From positions 41,223-105,222 of the forward strand of contig CAZNJB010000006.1 in NCBI GenBank assembly GCA_964573255.1: a stretch of DNA of 64,000 nt. Reading direction: 5' to 3'. The DNA is from CAYNUJ01 sp964573255 (GTDB lineage: Bacteria; Bacteroidota; Ignavibacteria; Ignavibacteriales; Melioribacteraceae). Numbering within the stretch: the first letter of the stretch is position 1; every line of letters starts with the position of its first letter. The translations under genes and the position numbers were made by a program. Below the pieces are notes generated by a model. The model was not told where the DNA came from. It ran no database searches and saw nothing but the letters and a program-made list of their open reading frames with translations. Below are positions 52,098 through 61,291 of this stretch, one piece after another.

Positions 52098-54107
52098 TTA
52101 CTTAGATTCTTCTTCAGAATTATCTTTCTTTTCTTCTTCAGAGTTATCATCAGCTGATTCTTCTTCACTTGCTTCAGATTTTGCTTCTTCAGCAGGAGCT
52201 TCAGTTTCAGCAGTTTCTTCTTCTTTGGAAGCTTCAGCTTCTTCTTTTTCTTCGGCAGGTGTTTCATCTGCCGTTTTTTCTTCCGCTACTTCTTCTTTTT
52301 CCGCTTCAACTTTAGGTTTACTTGCAGCCGGAGCGGCAGGAGTAGCAACATCATAGAAGTTATTGAAAACGGAAGAATCGAATTTGCCTAAATCTGCATT
52401 ACGAACCGATTCGATAGTTGCTTTATCAAGCTTGTGTTCGTTTATGTATGCAGTAATTTCTTCATCAGATTTATCTTTTAATGCAGCTAAAGCGCTGAGT
52501 ACAATTTTCTTGTTTTCTTTATCGAACTCAACAACTTTCAACGGTAATTCACAATCAGTTGGGAAATGATGTGAAAGATTTTTAATCTTAGTTGGAGATA
52601 CTTGAGAAATAGGAACAAATCCGTCAACTCCGCCGGGAAGTTCAACTATAAGTCCCTTATCAATAATTCTCGCAACTTTACCAGTTGTCGGAGTTCCAAC
52701 AGCGAAAGTAGTTTCAAATTCATCCCACGGATTATCTTCAATTTGTTTATGTCCGAGAGATATTTTTCTCTGATCCGTATCAACGCCGAGAACTACAACT
52801 TCTAATTCTTCGCCTTTCTTAACTACTTCGCCGGGGTGACGAATTTTCTTAATCCAAGAAAGATCGGAAATATGAACCAAACCGTCAATTCCGGGTTCGA
52901 GTTCAACGAATACACCGAAATTAGTTAAGTTGCGAGCAACTCCTTTGTGTTTGGAACCAACTGGGTATTTTTTCATCAATTCTTCCCAAGGATCGGGAGT
53001 CAATTGTTTCATACCCAAGGAAATTTTCTTTTCGTTTTTATCCAAACTTAAAATAACGGCTTCAACAACTTGTCCCATAGAAACGAATTGAGAAGGATGG
53101 TTGATATGCTTTGTCCAACTCATTTCGGAAATATGAATTAAACCTTCAATTCCCTTTTCAATTTCTATGAATGCGCCGTAATCTGTCAAGGATACAACAC
53201 GTCCGGAAACTTTATCTCCGACTTTATATTTATCTTCGATATCTTCCCAAGGATGTTTCTGAAGTTGTTTCAAGCTAAGAGAAATTCTCTTCTTCTCAGT
53301 GTCATAATCAGTAACAACAACTTTAATTTTCTCATCGAGTTTTACTACTTCACTCGGATGGTTAATTCTTCCCCAGCTCAAATCGGTAATGTGAATTAAA
53401 CCGTCAACTCCGCCGAGGTCAACAAACACACCGAAATCGGTGATTGCTTTAACGGTACCTTCAAGTATCTGACCTTTTTCGAGTGTGGAAAGAATTTCTT
53501 GACGTTGGTCTGCAATTGTTTCTTCGATAAGTACTTTATGAGAAACAACAACGTTCTCGGTTGGAACATTAACTTTAACAATTTTGAAATCCATTGTTTG
53601 ACCAACGAACGCATCAAAATCGCGAACCGGACGAATATCAATTTGCGAACCGGGCAAGAATGCTTCCATTCCCAATAAGTCCACAACCATACCACCTTTG
53701 ATGCGGCGTAAAATTTTTCCGGTAAGTACTTCTTCGTTTTTGTAAGCATTGAGAATTCTTTCCCAAATTTTGAGGAAATCAGCTCTCTTCTTACTTAATA
53801 CCAAATTACCTTCTTCATCTTCAACGCTTTCAATAACAATATCAACTTCGGCTCCAACACGTAAATCATCGGTAGCAGTAAATTCAACTTTGGGAATTGT
53901 GCCGTCGGATTTAAATCCAACATCAATTACAACATTATCATCATTTATGGCAACTATTTTTCCCGTAATGATCTCGCCTTCTGTAATATCGCGGAAAGAT
54001 TCGTCATATAGTTTGGTTAATTGTTGAAGCTCATCTTCGGAATATTCTTCTGCATTCAAGAACTTCGGTTTTTCTAAAAGATTTTTTTCTTTAGACTTGT
54101 CAGACAT
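52098..54107 (-). CDS. rpsA: 30S ribosomal protein S1
   Basis: A 669-residue S1 with six S1/OB domains at roughly 40-105, 120-185, 200-270, 288-357, 375-445 and 460-530. The later repeats share the FGVFVDLGGVDGLIHITDLSW-type core. A glutamate-rich tail of about 80 residues follows (EEKTADETPAEEKEEAEA and on), with almost no aromatic residues, longer than the 557 residues of the E. coli protein would allow. S1 carries mRNA to the ribosome, which matters most for genes with weak ribosome binding sites. The ATG has AGGAGG 4 bases upstream. Confidence 0.96.
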   Translation of the reverse strand: MSDKSKEKNLLEKPKFLNAEEYSEDELQQLTKLYDESFRDITEGEIITGKIVAINDDNVVIDVGFKSDGTIPKVEFTATDDLRVGAEVDIVIESVEDEEGNLVLSKKRADFLKIWERILNAYKNEEVLTGKILRRIKGGMVVDLLGMEAFLPGSQIDIRPVRDFDAFVGQTMDFKIVKVNVPTENVVVSHKVLIEETIADQRQEILSTLEKGQILEGTVKAITDFGVFVDLGGVDGLIHITDLSWGRINHPSEVVKLDEKIKVVVTDYDTEKKRISLSLKQLQKHPWEDIEDKYKVGDKVSGRVVSLTDYGAFIEIEKGIEGLIHISEMSWTKHINHPSQFVSMGQVVEAVILSLDKNEKKISLGMKQLTPDPWEELMKKYPVGSKHKGVARNLTNFGVFVELEPGIDGLVHISDLSWIKKIRHPGEVVKKGEELEVVVLGVDTDQRKISLGHKQIEDNPWDEFETTFAVGTPTTGKVARIIDKGLIVELPGGVDGFVPISQVSPTKIKNLSHHFPTDCELPLKVVEFDKENKKIVLSALAALKDKSDEEITAYINEHKLDKATIESVRNADLGKFDSSVFNNFYDVATPAAPAASKPKVEAEKEEVAEEKTADETPAEEKEEAEASKEEETAETEAPAEEAKSEASEEESADDNSEEEKKDNSEEESK

Positions 54108-54117
54108 TAGTCCTCCT

Positions 54118-54131
54118 AGTTACAAATAACT
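54118..54131 (-). promoter_or_regulatory. Small hairpin abutting the rpsA ribosome binding site
   Basis: Minus strand AGTTA-TTTG-TAACT, immediately before AGGAGG. Such a stem could affect ribosome access and recalls S1 autoregulation in E. coli, but it is short and AT-rich. Confidence 0.3.
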
Positions 54132-54220
54132 TTGTGCTTCTCAATTTCCCAACCGTCTTAAAAAATCGAGAGGCACTTATATTTTAGTTATACAAAACAA
54201 TTAGTGACGGTTGTTAAACT

Positions 54221-54895
54221 TTACTTTTTTTTTGCTTCTTCAACAAGACTCACCATTCTTTTGAGTTCCTCATCCACAGTTAAATTGGTAGTGTCCAATT
54301 CAACCGCATCATCAGCTTTACGCAAAGGACTCACTTTCCTTCCGCTGTCAATTTCATCACGTTTTTTCAAATTCTCAAGAACTTCTTCGAACGTAATATT
54401 ATCGCCGCGTTCCTGGTGTTCTTTATATCTTCTATTAGCTCTTTCATTAACCGAAGCCGTCATAAATATCTTAACATCGGCATTCGGAAAGACAACTGTG
54501 GTAATATCTCTTCCTTCGGCAACCAGATTGCCCTGCTCGGCTAACTTACGCTGCAATTTTACCATTTCCGATCTTACTTCCGGAATACGGCTTATTTCGC
54601 TTACTTTTCCGCTTACTTCCGGAGTTCGAATAAAATCTGTTACTTCTTCCCCGTTTACAAAAACTCGTGTTATTTCGTTTTCGTATTTCATACGGAGTTC
54701 CAAATTGCGGACAAAATCGATAATTTTTTCCAAATCATCGAAAATGCTGTTTTTAATCACAGAGTAAGTTATCGCTCTGTACATTGCGCCGGTATCGAGA
54801 TACAAATACCCCAATTCCTTCGCTAATCTTTTCGCCGCGGTACTTTTACCTGATGCCGCGGGACCGTCTATCGCTATGATTAAATTTTCGGACAT
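54221..54895 (-). CDS. cmk: Cytidylate kinase
   Basis: Phosphorylates CMP and dCMP. A 224-residue P-loop kinase: IAIDGPAASGKSTAAKRLA (Walker A, ~7-25), YLDTGAMYRAITY (~33-45), the CMP-binding R and D residues around RIPEVRSEMVKLQRKLAEQGNLVAEGRDITT, and the LID region RANRRYKEHQERG. cmk is adjacent to rpsA in a great many bacteria, as here (113 bases between), which strengthens the call. Confidence 0.96.
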   Translation of the reverse strand: MSENLIIAIDGPAASGKSTAAKRLAKELGYLYLDTGAMYRAITYSVIKNSIFDDLEKIIDFVRNLELRMKYENEITRVFVNGEEVTDFIRTPEVSGKVSEISRIPEVRSEMVKLQRKLAEQGNLVAEGRDITTVVFPNADVKIFMTASVNERANRRYKEHQERGDNITFEEVLENLKKRDEIDSGRKVSPLRKADDAVELDTTNLTVDEELKRMVSLVEEAKKK

Positions 54896-55240
54896 AGTTA
54901 CGAAAAATATCGAATAATGTCTTAAATTTCAATAACTTAGCTGAATAAAATTTTATCATTAAATCAAAATTGTTGCAGATTGAACATGTTTTCGCAATAA
55001 AAATTTGAAATAATAAATTTTGAGGAAAAGAATCTCAAAGCAACTTGTAAAATCGATAAACAGTGAGCAGGTTTTTAGTGAGATGAGATATAAAAAATCG
55101 GTGCTATTGAAAGATAGACAAAAATAATTTTCAAACTTCGTTTATTATCTTTGCCAAGTCTTCATCCACACTTGTAGTCTTTTGCATCGCCCCTTATACC
55201 ATATACCTTATAACTTCTCCATTACTATTTATACGATTTT
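54896..55240. other. Gene-free interval of 345 bases
   Basis: AT-rich spacer between suhB and cmk. No frame, RNA or strong hairpin is evident. It contains CCTTATACCATATA (55192-55205), found again at 61147-61160 beside dispersed-repeat debris; a shared 14-mer is not significant on its own in AT-rich DNA of this size. Confidence 0.5.
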
Positions 55241-56011
55241 TCATCCGAATCTATTCAATATTTCCATCATTCTTTTATGAATGGAATTATTTGTAGCCAA
55301 TATTTGCTTAGAAAAAATATCAATTTCATTTCCGTTGAAATCCGTTACTATTCCGCCCGCTTCTTCCACGATTAATTTCCCGGCGCAAATATCCCATGGA
55401 TTCAGATGCACTTCCCAAAATCCGTCGAACACTCCGCTAGCGACGTAACAAAAATCGATTGCCGCTGACCCCAGCCTTCTTACCGCTCTGGCTTCTGTTA
55501 AAAACGCATTGAATCTTTCAATTGCGTGGGATGGATTTTTCTTTATATCGTAAGGAAAACCGGTAACCAGCAAACTCTGTTCGAGATCGGAATTTGTACT
55601 GACGGAAATTTTCTTCCAATTCTGGAAAGCTCCGGAACCTTTTTCGGCGGAATATATAACGTCCCGCATTACGTCGTAAACCGCCCCGCAAATTGTTTCC
55701 GTTCCTTTTACTACCCCTATTGAAACGGAAAATATCGGTAATCCGTGCGCGAAATTAGTCGTTCCGTCCAATGGATCAACAACCCAGGCATATTCCGAAC
55801 TGCCCCTCTTGTCGCTCCCCTCTTCTGCAATGATACCGTGAGAAGGATACTTTTTCTGAATATAATCTACAATTAATTTCTCCGACTTTTTATCTATCTC
55901 AGTAACCAAATTAGACTTATTAGTTTTGAACTCGACAGAAAAATTTTTCCCGAATCCCTCTCGGATAATTTGTCCCGCTTCCTTTGCTATCTCTATCACA
56001 CTGTTTATCAT
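55241..56011 (-). CDS. suhB: Inositol monophosphatase family protein (SuhB-like)
   Basis: Lithium-sensitive Mg phosphatase family, 256 residues from the ATG at 56011 (AGGAG 6 bases upstream; a longer frame adds 17 unconserved residues). Metal-binding motifs are EEGSDKRG (~66), WVVDPLDGTTNFAHG (~79-93) and WDICAGKLIVEEAGG (~204-218). Substrate could be inositol-1-phosphate, another sugar phosphate or NADP; SuhB also acts in rRNA transcription in E. coli. The gene stands alone between two gaps of about 330 bases. Confidence 0.9.
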   Translation of the reverse strand: MINSVIEIAKEAGQIIREGFGKNFSVEFKTNKSNLVTEIDKKSEKLIVDYIQKKYPSHGIIAEEGSDKRGSSEYAWVVDPLDGTTNFAHGLPIFSVSIGVVKGTETICGAVYDVMRDVIYSAEKGSGAFQNWKKISVSTNSDLEQSLLVTGFPYDIKKNPSHAIERFNAFLTEARAVRRLGSAAIDFCYVASGVFDGFWEVHLNPWDICAGKLIVEEAGGIVTDFNGNEIDIFSKQILATNNSIHKRMMEILNRFG

Positions 56012-56336
56012 ATTCACTCCTATTTGAAACCGAAACTTAATTATCCTATTTGAATTGAACAAAATAGATGTTAAGTGCTATACTTAAATTCTGAATAATA
56101 AAATGCATTCCCTGTAATTCGAGGACTTAAATTAAAATCAACTTAGCCTTTTAAATTAATCTTCCAATCGGTCAACCGGTATCACTTATTATTAAAAAAA
56201 AGCATCCAGCCGCCAGGAACCAGAATCCACTAATCCGACAATATGCCTTCCGAACCCATTCCTTCCTTGTCCGCTCAAACTATATTTGGTATATTTTGAA
56301 TCCTTTTTTTTCTGAATTAGAGTGAGGTTTCCTTAA
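56012..56336. other. Gene-free interval of 325 bases upstream of lon
   Basis: Divergent spacer between suhB and lon. TATATTTG at 56281-56288 is an exact -7-like box for lon but lacks a good -33 at the right distance, so no promoter is called. No CIRCE or other heat-shock element was recognised. Confidence 0.4.
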
Positions 56337-58790
56337 ATGGTGGAAATAAACAAAGATACTTCCATTGATGTATCGCTTATAGAAGATTTACCGAAAATAA
56401 TGCCGGTATTGCCTTTACGGGATAATGTGATTTTCCCTTATATGATTTTTCCCGTATTAGTAGGCAGAGAACAGTCTATCCGTGCAGCTAATTATGCACT
56501 GGAATCCTCAAAATATATTTTCCTCACAGCACAAAAAGAAGCAAGTATAGAAGAACCGACGATAGATGATATATATAAAGAAGGAACCGTTGCCAAGATT
56601 ATTCAAATATTAAAACTTCCCAACGGTTTAATGAAAATTTTGGTCGACGGTGTTATTCAAGGTTCCATAATAAGATTTACGGATGAAACAAACTTTTTCG
56701 AAGCGGAAATAGATTTTGTTTTTCCTAAAATTACAGATAAACGGGAATGCGATGCATTAATAAGACAAATGTCCGCCAAATTTAAGGAATACGTTAACAT
56801 CAACAAATCCATTCCTCCCGAAGCGGTTTCCGCTTACGATAATATCACTGAACCTGACCGTAAAATGTTTTACGTTGCCGCTAATATTAATCAATCAATT
56901 GAAGTAAAACATAATATTCTAAAAAAGCGTAAGCTAAAAGATCAAATTTATGAAATAATAAAAATCCTCTCTTCAGAAATTGATATTCTAAAAGTAGAAA
57001 AAGAGATCGAAACAAAGGTTCAAGAGAATATAGCAAAGACACAAAGAAAATTTATTATTCAAGAACAAATAAGAATATTGCAAGAAGAACTCGGCGACGA
57101 AGACGATTTTATTCCGGAATTCAAAAAGCTGAAACAAAGTATTAAAAAGGCTAAAATGCCTAAGCAAATTGAAGAAAAAGCATTGGAGGAATTGAACAAA
57201 CTCAAAAAAACTCCTCCTTCTTCTCCGGAATCGACTGTTATTAGGAATTATCTCGATTGGTTAGTTGATGTTCCTTGGCACAAAAAAACTAAAGATAACC
57301 TCGACATTGAATACGTCAGAAAGATTTTAGATGAAGATCACTACGGACTTGATAAACCCAAAGAGAGAATTGTTGAGCATATCGCAGTTCTTAATTTAGT
57401 AAAAGAAATGCGAGGTCAAATTTTATGTTTCGTTGGTCCTCCCGGAGTTGGAAAAACATCTTTGGGAAAATCGATTGCCCGCGCTCTCGGTAGAAAATTT
57501 GTTCGTATTAGTCTCGGCGGTGTTCGGGATGAAGCCGAAATTAGGGGGCATCGCAGAACATACATCGGTTCGATGCCTGGAAAAATTATTCAGTCGATGA
57601 AAAAAGCCGGCACTATCAACCCTGTTATGCTGCTCGACGAAATTGATAAAATGAGTATGGATTTTCGCGGTGATCCTTCTTCGGCAATGTTAGAAGTTTT
57701 GGATCCTGAACAAAACCATACTTTTAACGACCATTATCTTGATGTAGATTACGATCTTTCGCAAGTTATGTTCATTACAACAGCAAACGTTAGGTACAAT
57801 ATACCTTTACCTCTTCAGGATAGAATGGAAGTTATTGAATTACCCGGATATTTGGAATTCGAAAAACTTGAAATTGCCAAAAGACATATTGTTCCAAAAC
57901 AGTTTAGTTTTCATGGCTTAGATAAGCATAATATTAAAATTGAAGATGACGCTATCAAAAAAGTTATTCAGGAATATACCAGAGAAGCCGGCGTAAGAAA
58001 TTTGGAACGTGAAATTGCAACCGTATGCAGAAAAACCGCTCGTGATATTATTCTTGAAACTTCGAAGAAAAGAGGAAGAAAGAAAAAAATTGATTTAACC
58101 GTTGACACGGAAAAAATTGAAAAATTTCTTGGCGTTCCTAGATTTAGAAGAAAACAACACGAACACGAACCTAAAATTGGTAGTTTAACCGGATTGGCTT
58201 GGACTAGTGTTGGCGGAGAAATTCTGCATGTTGACGCTACTGTAATGAACGGAGCGGAAAAACTGACCCTTACCGGACAAATAGGAAATGTAATGAAAGA
58301 ATCCGCTCAAGCAGCATTAAGTTACATTCGCTCGAATGCAAAAACCTTATGCTTGCCGCCCAATTTCCAGAAAGGGAAAGAAATTCACATACATCTTCCC
58401 GAAGGTGCAATTCCCAAAGACGGTCCTTCTGCAGGTATTACATTAGCTATGGCAATTTACTCTGCATTCAGCCAAAAACCTGCAAGAGGCGACGTGGCAA
58501 TGACCGGTGAAATAACTCTGCGAGGCAATGTTCTGCCGATTGGCGGATTAAATGAAAAACTTCTTGCTGCTCAACGTGCCGGGATTAAAAAAGTTTTAAT
58601 TCCCAAAGAAAATGAAAAAGATTTAGTTGAAATTAAGGATGACGTAAAAAAAGGTTTGGAAATTGTTCCTATTAGTACAATAATGGTAGCATTTCCTCAT
58701 GTTTTTGATAGTTGGAAAAAAACTAAACGCACAGTAAAATCATCCGTTGCTAAAAATTCTAAAAAGTCCAAGACTACAAAGAAAAAATAA
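56337..58790 (+). CDS. lon: ATP-dependent protease Lon
   Basis: Cytosolic AAA+ serine protease for damaged and regulatory proteins. The 817 residues comprise the LON N-terminal domain (PVLPLRDNVIFPYMIFPVLVGR, ~22-43), a coiled-coil linker (~215-300), the AAA+ module with GPPGVGKTS (~366) and LLDEIDKM, and the proteolytic domain with Ser in PKDGPSAGIT (~698) and Lys in GLNEKLLAA (~741). A basic Lys/Ser tail (~795-817) exceeds the usual end. GAGG lies before the ATG. Its stop overlaps the next start (TAATG). Confidence 0.97.
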   Translation: MVEINKDTSIDVSLIEDLPKIMPVLPLRDNVIFPYMIFPVLVGREQSIRAANYALESSKYIFLTAQKEASIEEPTIDDIYKEGTVAKIIQILKLPNGLMKILVDGVIQGSIIRFTDETNFFEAEIDFVFPKITDKRECDALIRQMSAKFKEYVNINKSIPPEAVSAYDNITEPDRKMFYVAANINQSIEVKHNILKKRKLKDQIYEIIKILSSEIDILKVEKEIETKVQENIAKTQRKFIIQEQIRILQEELGDEDDFIPEFKKLKQSIKKAKMPKQIEEKALEELNKLKKTPPSSPESTVIRNYLDWLVDVPWHKKTKDNLDIEYVRKILDEDHYGLDKPKERIVEHIAVLNLVKEMRGQILCFVGPPGVGKTSLGKSIARALGRKFVRISLGGVRDEAEIRGHRRTYIGSMPGKIIQSMKKAGTINPVMLLDEIDKMSMDFRGDPSSAMLEVLDPEQNHTFNDHYLDVDYDLSQVMFITTANVRYNIPLPLQDRMEVIELPGYLEFEKLEIAKRHIVPKQFSFHGLDKHNIKIEDDAIKKVIQEYTREAGVRNLEREIATVCRKTARDIILETSKKRGRKKKIDLTVDTEKIEKFLGVPRFRRKQHEHEPKIGSLTGLAWTSVGGEILHVDATVMNGAEKLTLTGQIGNVMKESAQAALSYIRSNAKTLCLPPNFQKGKEIHIHLPEGAIPKDGPSAGITLAMAIYSAFSQKPARGDVAMTGEITLRGNVLPIGGLNEKLLAAQRAGIKKVLIPKENEKDLVEIKDDVKKGLEIVPISTIMVAFPHVFDSWKKTKRTVKSSVAKNSKKSKTTKKK

Positions 58791-59296
58791 TGTCTGTAGA
58801 ATTAGAAATAAATAATAATTTAACCGACGAAGAAAAATATCAAGAATTGCTTCCCCAATTGGAAGCTTTGATTGATCCCGATTTACCGGTCGTCTCCAAT
58901 TTAGCCAATGTATCGGCGGCATTAAAAGAAGCTTTTCCAAAGATTAGCTGGGTAGGGTTTTATTTAAGTAAAAATGACAAACTTTTTCTTGGGCCCTTTC
59001 AAGGTAAAATCGCTTGTTCCGTTATTGAATTCGGAAAAGGAGTTTGTGGAACTGCTGCTGCATCTAAAGAAACGATTATTGTGAGTGATGTAAATAAATT
59101 TCCGGGACATATTGCGTGCGATTCCGGTTCCAAATCTGAAATTGTAATACCTTTGATTTCCAGCAATATAGTTTTTGGCGTACTCGATTTAGATAGCTAT
59201 GAATATGAATCTTTTAATCAAATAGATAAAATTTACTTGGAAAAATTAGCGGCTATTTTAATTAGCAAAATTGATTTTAATAATTTACGGATTTAA
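58790..59296 (+). CDS. Free methionine-(R)-sulfoxide reductase (GAF fold)
   Basis: Reduces free Met-R-O as an oxidative-stress repair step. A 168-residue GAF protein with the three conserved cysteines of fRMsr: GKIACSVIEFGKGVCGTAA (first two, ~84 and ~94) and GHIACDSGSKSEIVIP (third, ~118); the SW-x-GFY motif and the E/D residues of the substrate pocket are also present. All three cysteines argue for activity rather than a generic GAF sensor. Overlaps lon by one base, so both could be co-induced under protein-damage stress. Confidence 0.88.
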   Translation: MSVELEINNNLTDEEKYQELLPQLEALIDPDLPVVSNLANVSAALKEAFPKISWVGFYLSKNDKLFLGPFQGKIACSVIEFGKGVCGTAAASKETIIVSDVNKFPGHIACDSGSKSEIVIPLISSNIVFGVLDLDSYEYESFNQIDKIYLEKLAAILISKIDFNNLRI

Positions 59297-59304
59297 TTTT
59301 AGAT

Positions 59305-60930
59305 ATGACTTATTTGGTTACGGCAAGAAAATGGCGCCCGCAAAAATTCGACGAAGTGGTTGGACAAAGCCACATCACTCAAACATTAAAAAACGCGATT
59401 GAAAACAACCGCATTGCACACGCGTATATATTTGCCGGACCCCGCGGCGTGGGAAAAACCACTACGGCGCGAATTTTGGCCAAAAGATTGAATTGCTCAA
59501 ATCCGCAAGGCGGAGAACCGTGCAACGAATGCGAAATGTGCCAGATGTTCGGCTCGCAGCAAACGATGGACATCATCGAAATAGACGGCGCTTCGAACCG
59601 TAGAATCGATGAAATTAGAACGCTACGGGAATCCGTTAAGTACGCACCCACAACCGGCAAGTTCAAAGTTTACATCATAGACGAAGTGCACATGCTCACC
59701 ACCGAGTCGTTCAACGCGCTCTTAAAAACTTTGGAAGAACCGCCTGAGCACACGGTATTCATTTTTGCCACAACAGACGTTCACAAAGTTCCGCTTACAA
59801 TTATTTCCCGCTGCCAGCGTTTCGATTTCAGAAGAATTGAATTAAAAGAAATTAAGAATTTATTAGCTAAAATTTCCAAAGCCGAAGGAATTGAAATTGA
59901 CGATAAATCTCTTACTGTTATTGCTAAAAGAGCTGACGGCGCGTTGCGTGACGCACAAAGTCTTTTCGATCAAGTGGTTTCTTACTGCGGTAAAAAAATA
60001 ACCGCAGAAGACGTTTCTTTGATGCTTAATTTAATTGACGAAGAAATTTACTTCGAATTAACCGACGCCATTCTTACAAAAAAATTCGAAACCGCCTTTA
60101 CCATTACTCAAAAAATTTATGAAAACGGCTGGAATTTTATCGATTTCATGAACGGTCTGTTGGAACATTTTAGAAATTTGCTCACTGTAGTTATTACCGG
60201 AGAATCCAAATTGATTGAAGCAGGCGAAATGACGAAGAAAAGACTTGAGTCATTCAAGGATTCTTTCTCTGAAAGCGATTTACTAAGGATTCTGAATTTT
60301 ATTTCCAAACTGTCTACAGACGTTAAATTAGCACAAAATCAAAAATTGAGAACCGAAATCGGTTTAACTCAAATAATCGGACTGGAACGGAGCGCTACAA
60401 TTACAGAATTGATTGAGCTATTGAAAAATGATAAGGATTTATCAGCTAAATTAAGCTTAATTTCTGCACAAGCAGAAACTAAAAAAAAAACTCTGATTGA
60501 AAATAGCGTTCCTCACACAAAAGAAGACGGCGCAAAGAAGGAAATCGAAAAACCAAAAATCGAAATTAACTCCATAAACGATTTAAAACGACATTGGAAA
60601 GAATTTACCGCTGAAGTTAATCGTCAAAAATTTACCGTGGGCGGCTTTTTAATTAACAGTTCCCCTTTAAGCTTTTCCGATTCACATTTGCTTATTCAAC
60701 TCGGCGATAGCGAAGGGTTAAAGATAGTCAACGCAAACATACAATTCTTGACCGAAGCCTTTAAGAATTACTTCGACAAAGAGATTACAATTGAGGTAAA
60801 AGCTTTGGAATCGCACGGCGATAAGTCGTTGAAAAGCTCATCCTCAAACGGAGCATCGAAAGACTTGCCCGACGATCATCCTTTAATCAAAGCGGTAATT
60901 GAAGAACTAGGCGGAAGAGAGATTTTGTAA
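59305..60930 (+). CDS. dnaX: DNA polymerase III gamma/tau subunit
   Basis: Clamp-loader motor, 541 residues. AAA+ domain with GPRGVGKTTTARILAKRLNC (~45-64), a zinc module (C-x8-C-x2-C-x2-C within NCSNPQGGEPCNECEMC), DEVHMLT (Walker B), and SRCQRFDFRR (sensor/arginine finger). Domain III runs to about 365, then a ~175-residue tail that includes a tau-like region with a Pro/Lys linker. No ybaB-recR follows, unlike many genomes. The first ~170 codons use visibly more G and C at third positions than the remainder. Confidence 0.95.
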   Translation: MTYLVTARKWRPQKFDEVVGQSHITQTLKNAIENNRIAHAYIFAGPRGVGKTTTARILAKRLNCSNPQGGEPCNECEMCQMFGSQQTMDIIEIDGASNRRIDEIRTLRESVKYAPTTGKFKVYIIDEVHMLTTESFNALLKTLEEPPEHTVFIFATTDVHKVPLTIISRCQRFDFRRIELKEIKNLLAKISKAEGIEIDDKSLTVIAKRADGALRDAQSLFDQVVSYCGKKITAEDVSLMLNLIDEEIYFELTDAILTKKFETAFTITQKIYENGWNFIDFMNGLLEHFRNLLTVVITGESKLIEAGEMTKKRLESFKDSFSESDLLRILNFISKLSTDVKLAQNQKLRTEIGLTQIIGLERSATITELIELLKNDKDLSAKLSLISAQAETKKKTLIENSVPHTKEDGAKKEIEKPKIEINSINDLKRHWKEFTAEVNRQKFTVGGFLINSSPLSFSDSHLLIQLGDSEGLKIVNANIQFLTEAFKNYFDKEITIEVKALESHGDKSLKSSSSNGASKDLPDDHPLIKAVIEELGGREIL

Positions 60931-61111
60931 TGGGAAATCAAAAGGCAATATTTGGGGGAGTAATTGATAATGGATAATGTTGCGAAATTGCGGCTAGGAG
61001 ATTGTGCCCGAAGTGCTCTTCGAGGAGTAATGGAAGAATGTTTTGTAACTCGTCATGCAATCATGCATCCAATGCAATCATACAATCCTTCAATCAGTCA
61101 ATCTTTTTTTA

Positions 61112-61136
61112 GACTCTTCGCTTCGCTCAGAGTGAC
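61112..61136. repeat. Dispersed intergenic repeat of the CTGAGCGAAGCGAAG type
   Basis: The minus strand reads GTCACTCTGAGCGAAGCGAA then GAGTC. I recognise this as the short sequence that recurs between genes in many unrelated bacterial genomes. It lies in the gene-free stretch 60931-61291 after dnaX, which otherwise shows no credible gene; a 65-codon frame across it is composed of repeat sequence. Confidence 0.55.
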
Positions 61137-61171
61137 TGCCCTTTTTCCTTATACCATATAACTTATACCCC

Positions 61172-61215
61172 ATCCGTGTAAATCCGTTCAATCCGCGGAA
61201 CCCGTGTTCTATTCC
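61172..61215. repeat. Dispersed intergenic repeat of the ATCCGTGTAAATCCGT type
   Basis: ATCCGTGTAA, ATCCGTTCAA, TCCGCGGAAC and CCGTGTTCTATT follow one another with a period near 10 bases. This matches another intergenic repeat family known to me from many bacterial phyla (AACACGGATT... ACACGGAT on the other strand). Only one copy is in the window. Confidence 0.5.
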
Positions 61216-61235
61216 CTTTCGGATTTTACGCAAAC

Positions 61236-61269
61236 AAAAAAGCCGAACCGCACAAGGCAGCCCGGCTTT
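61236..61269 (-). terminator. Terminator after the T9SS cargo gene
   Basis: Minus strand: AAAGCCG, 17 bases with inner pairing (GGCTGCC/GGTT region), CGGCTTT, then TTTG. It lies 23 bases after the stop of the gene ending at 61292. Confidence 0.7.
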
Positions 61270-61291
61270 GGTTAGTTTTTTCTTTCACGAC

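Noticed and set aside
54896..54930. ATTG-N20-TATTTTTC as promoter of cmk
   Set aside because: The start would fall on the initiation codon itself; a leaderless cmk transcript is possible but unsupported.
55192..61160. 14-base match CCTTATACCATATA between two intergenic regions as a repeat family
   Set aside because: A shared 14-mer is expected by chance in AT-rich sequence of this length.
60964..61161. 65-codon plus-strand frame after dnaX
   Set aside because: It runs across dispersed-repeat sequence, has no ribosome binding site and no protein-like composition.
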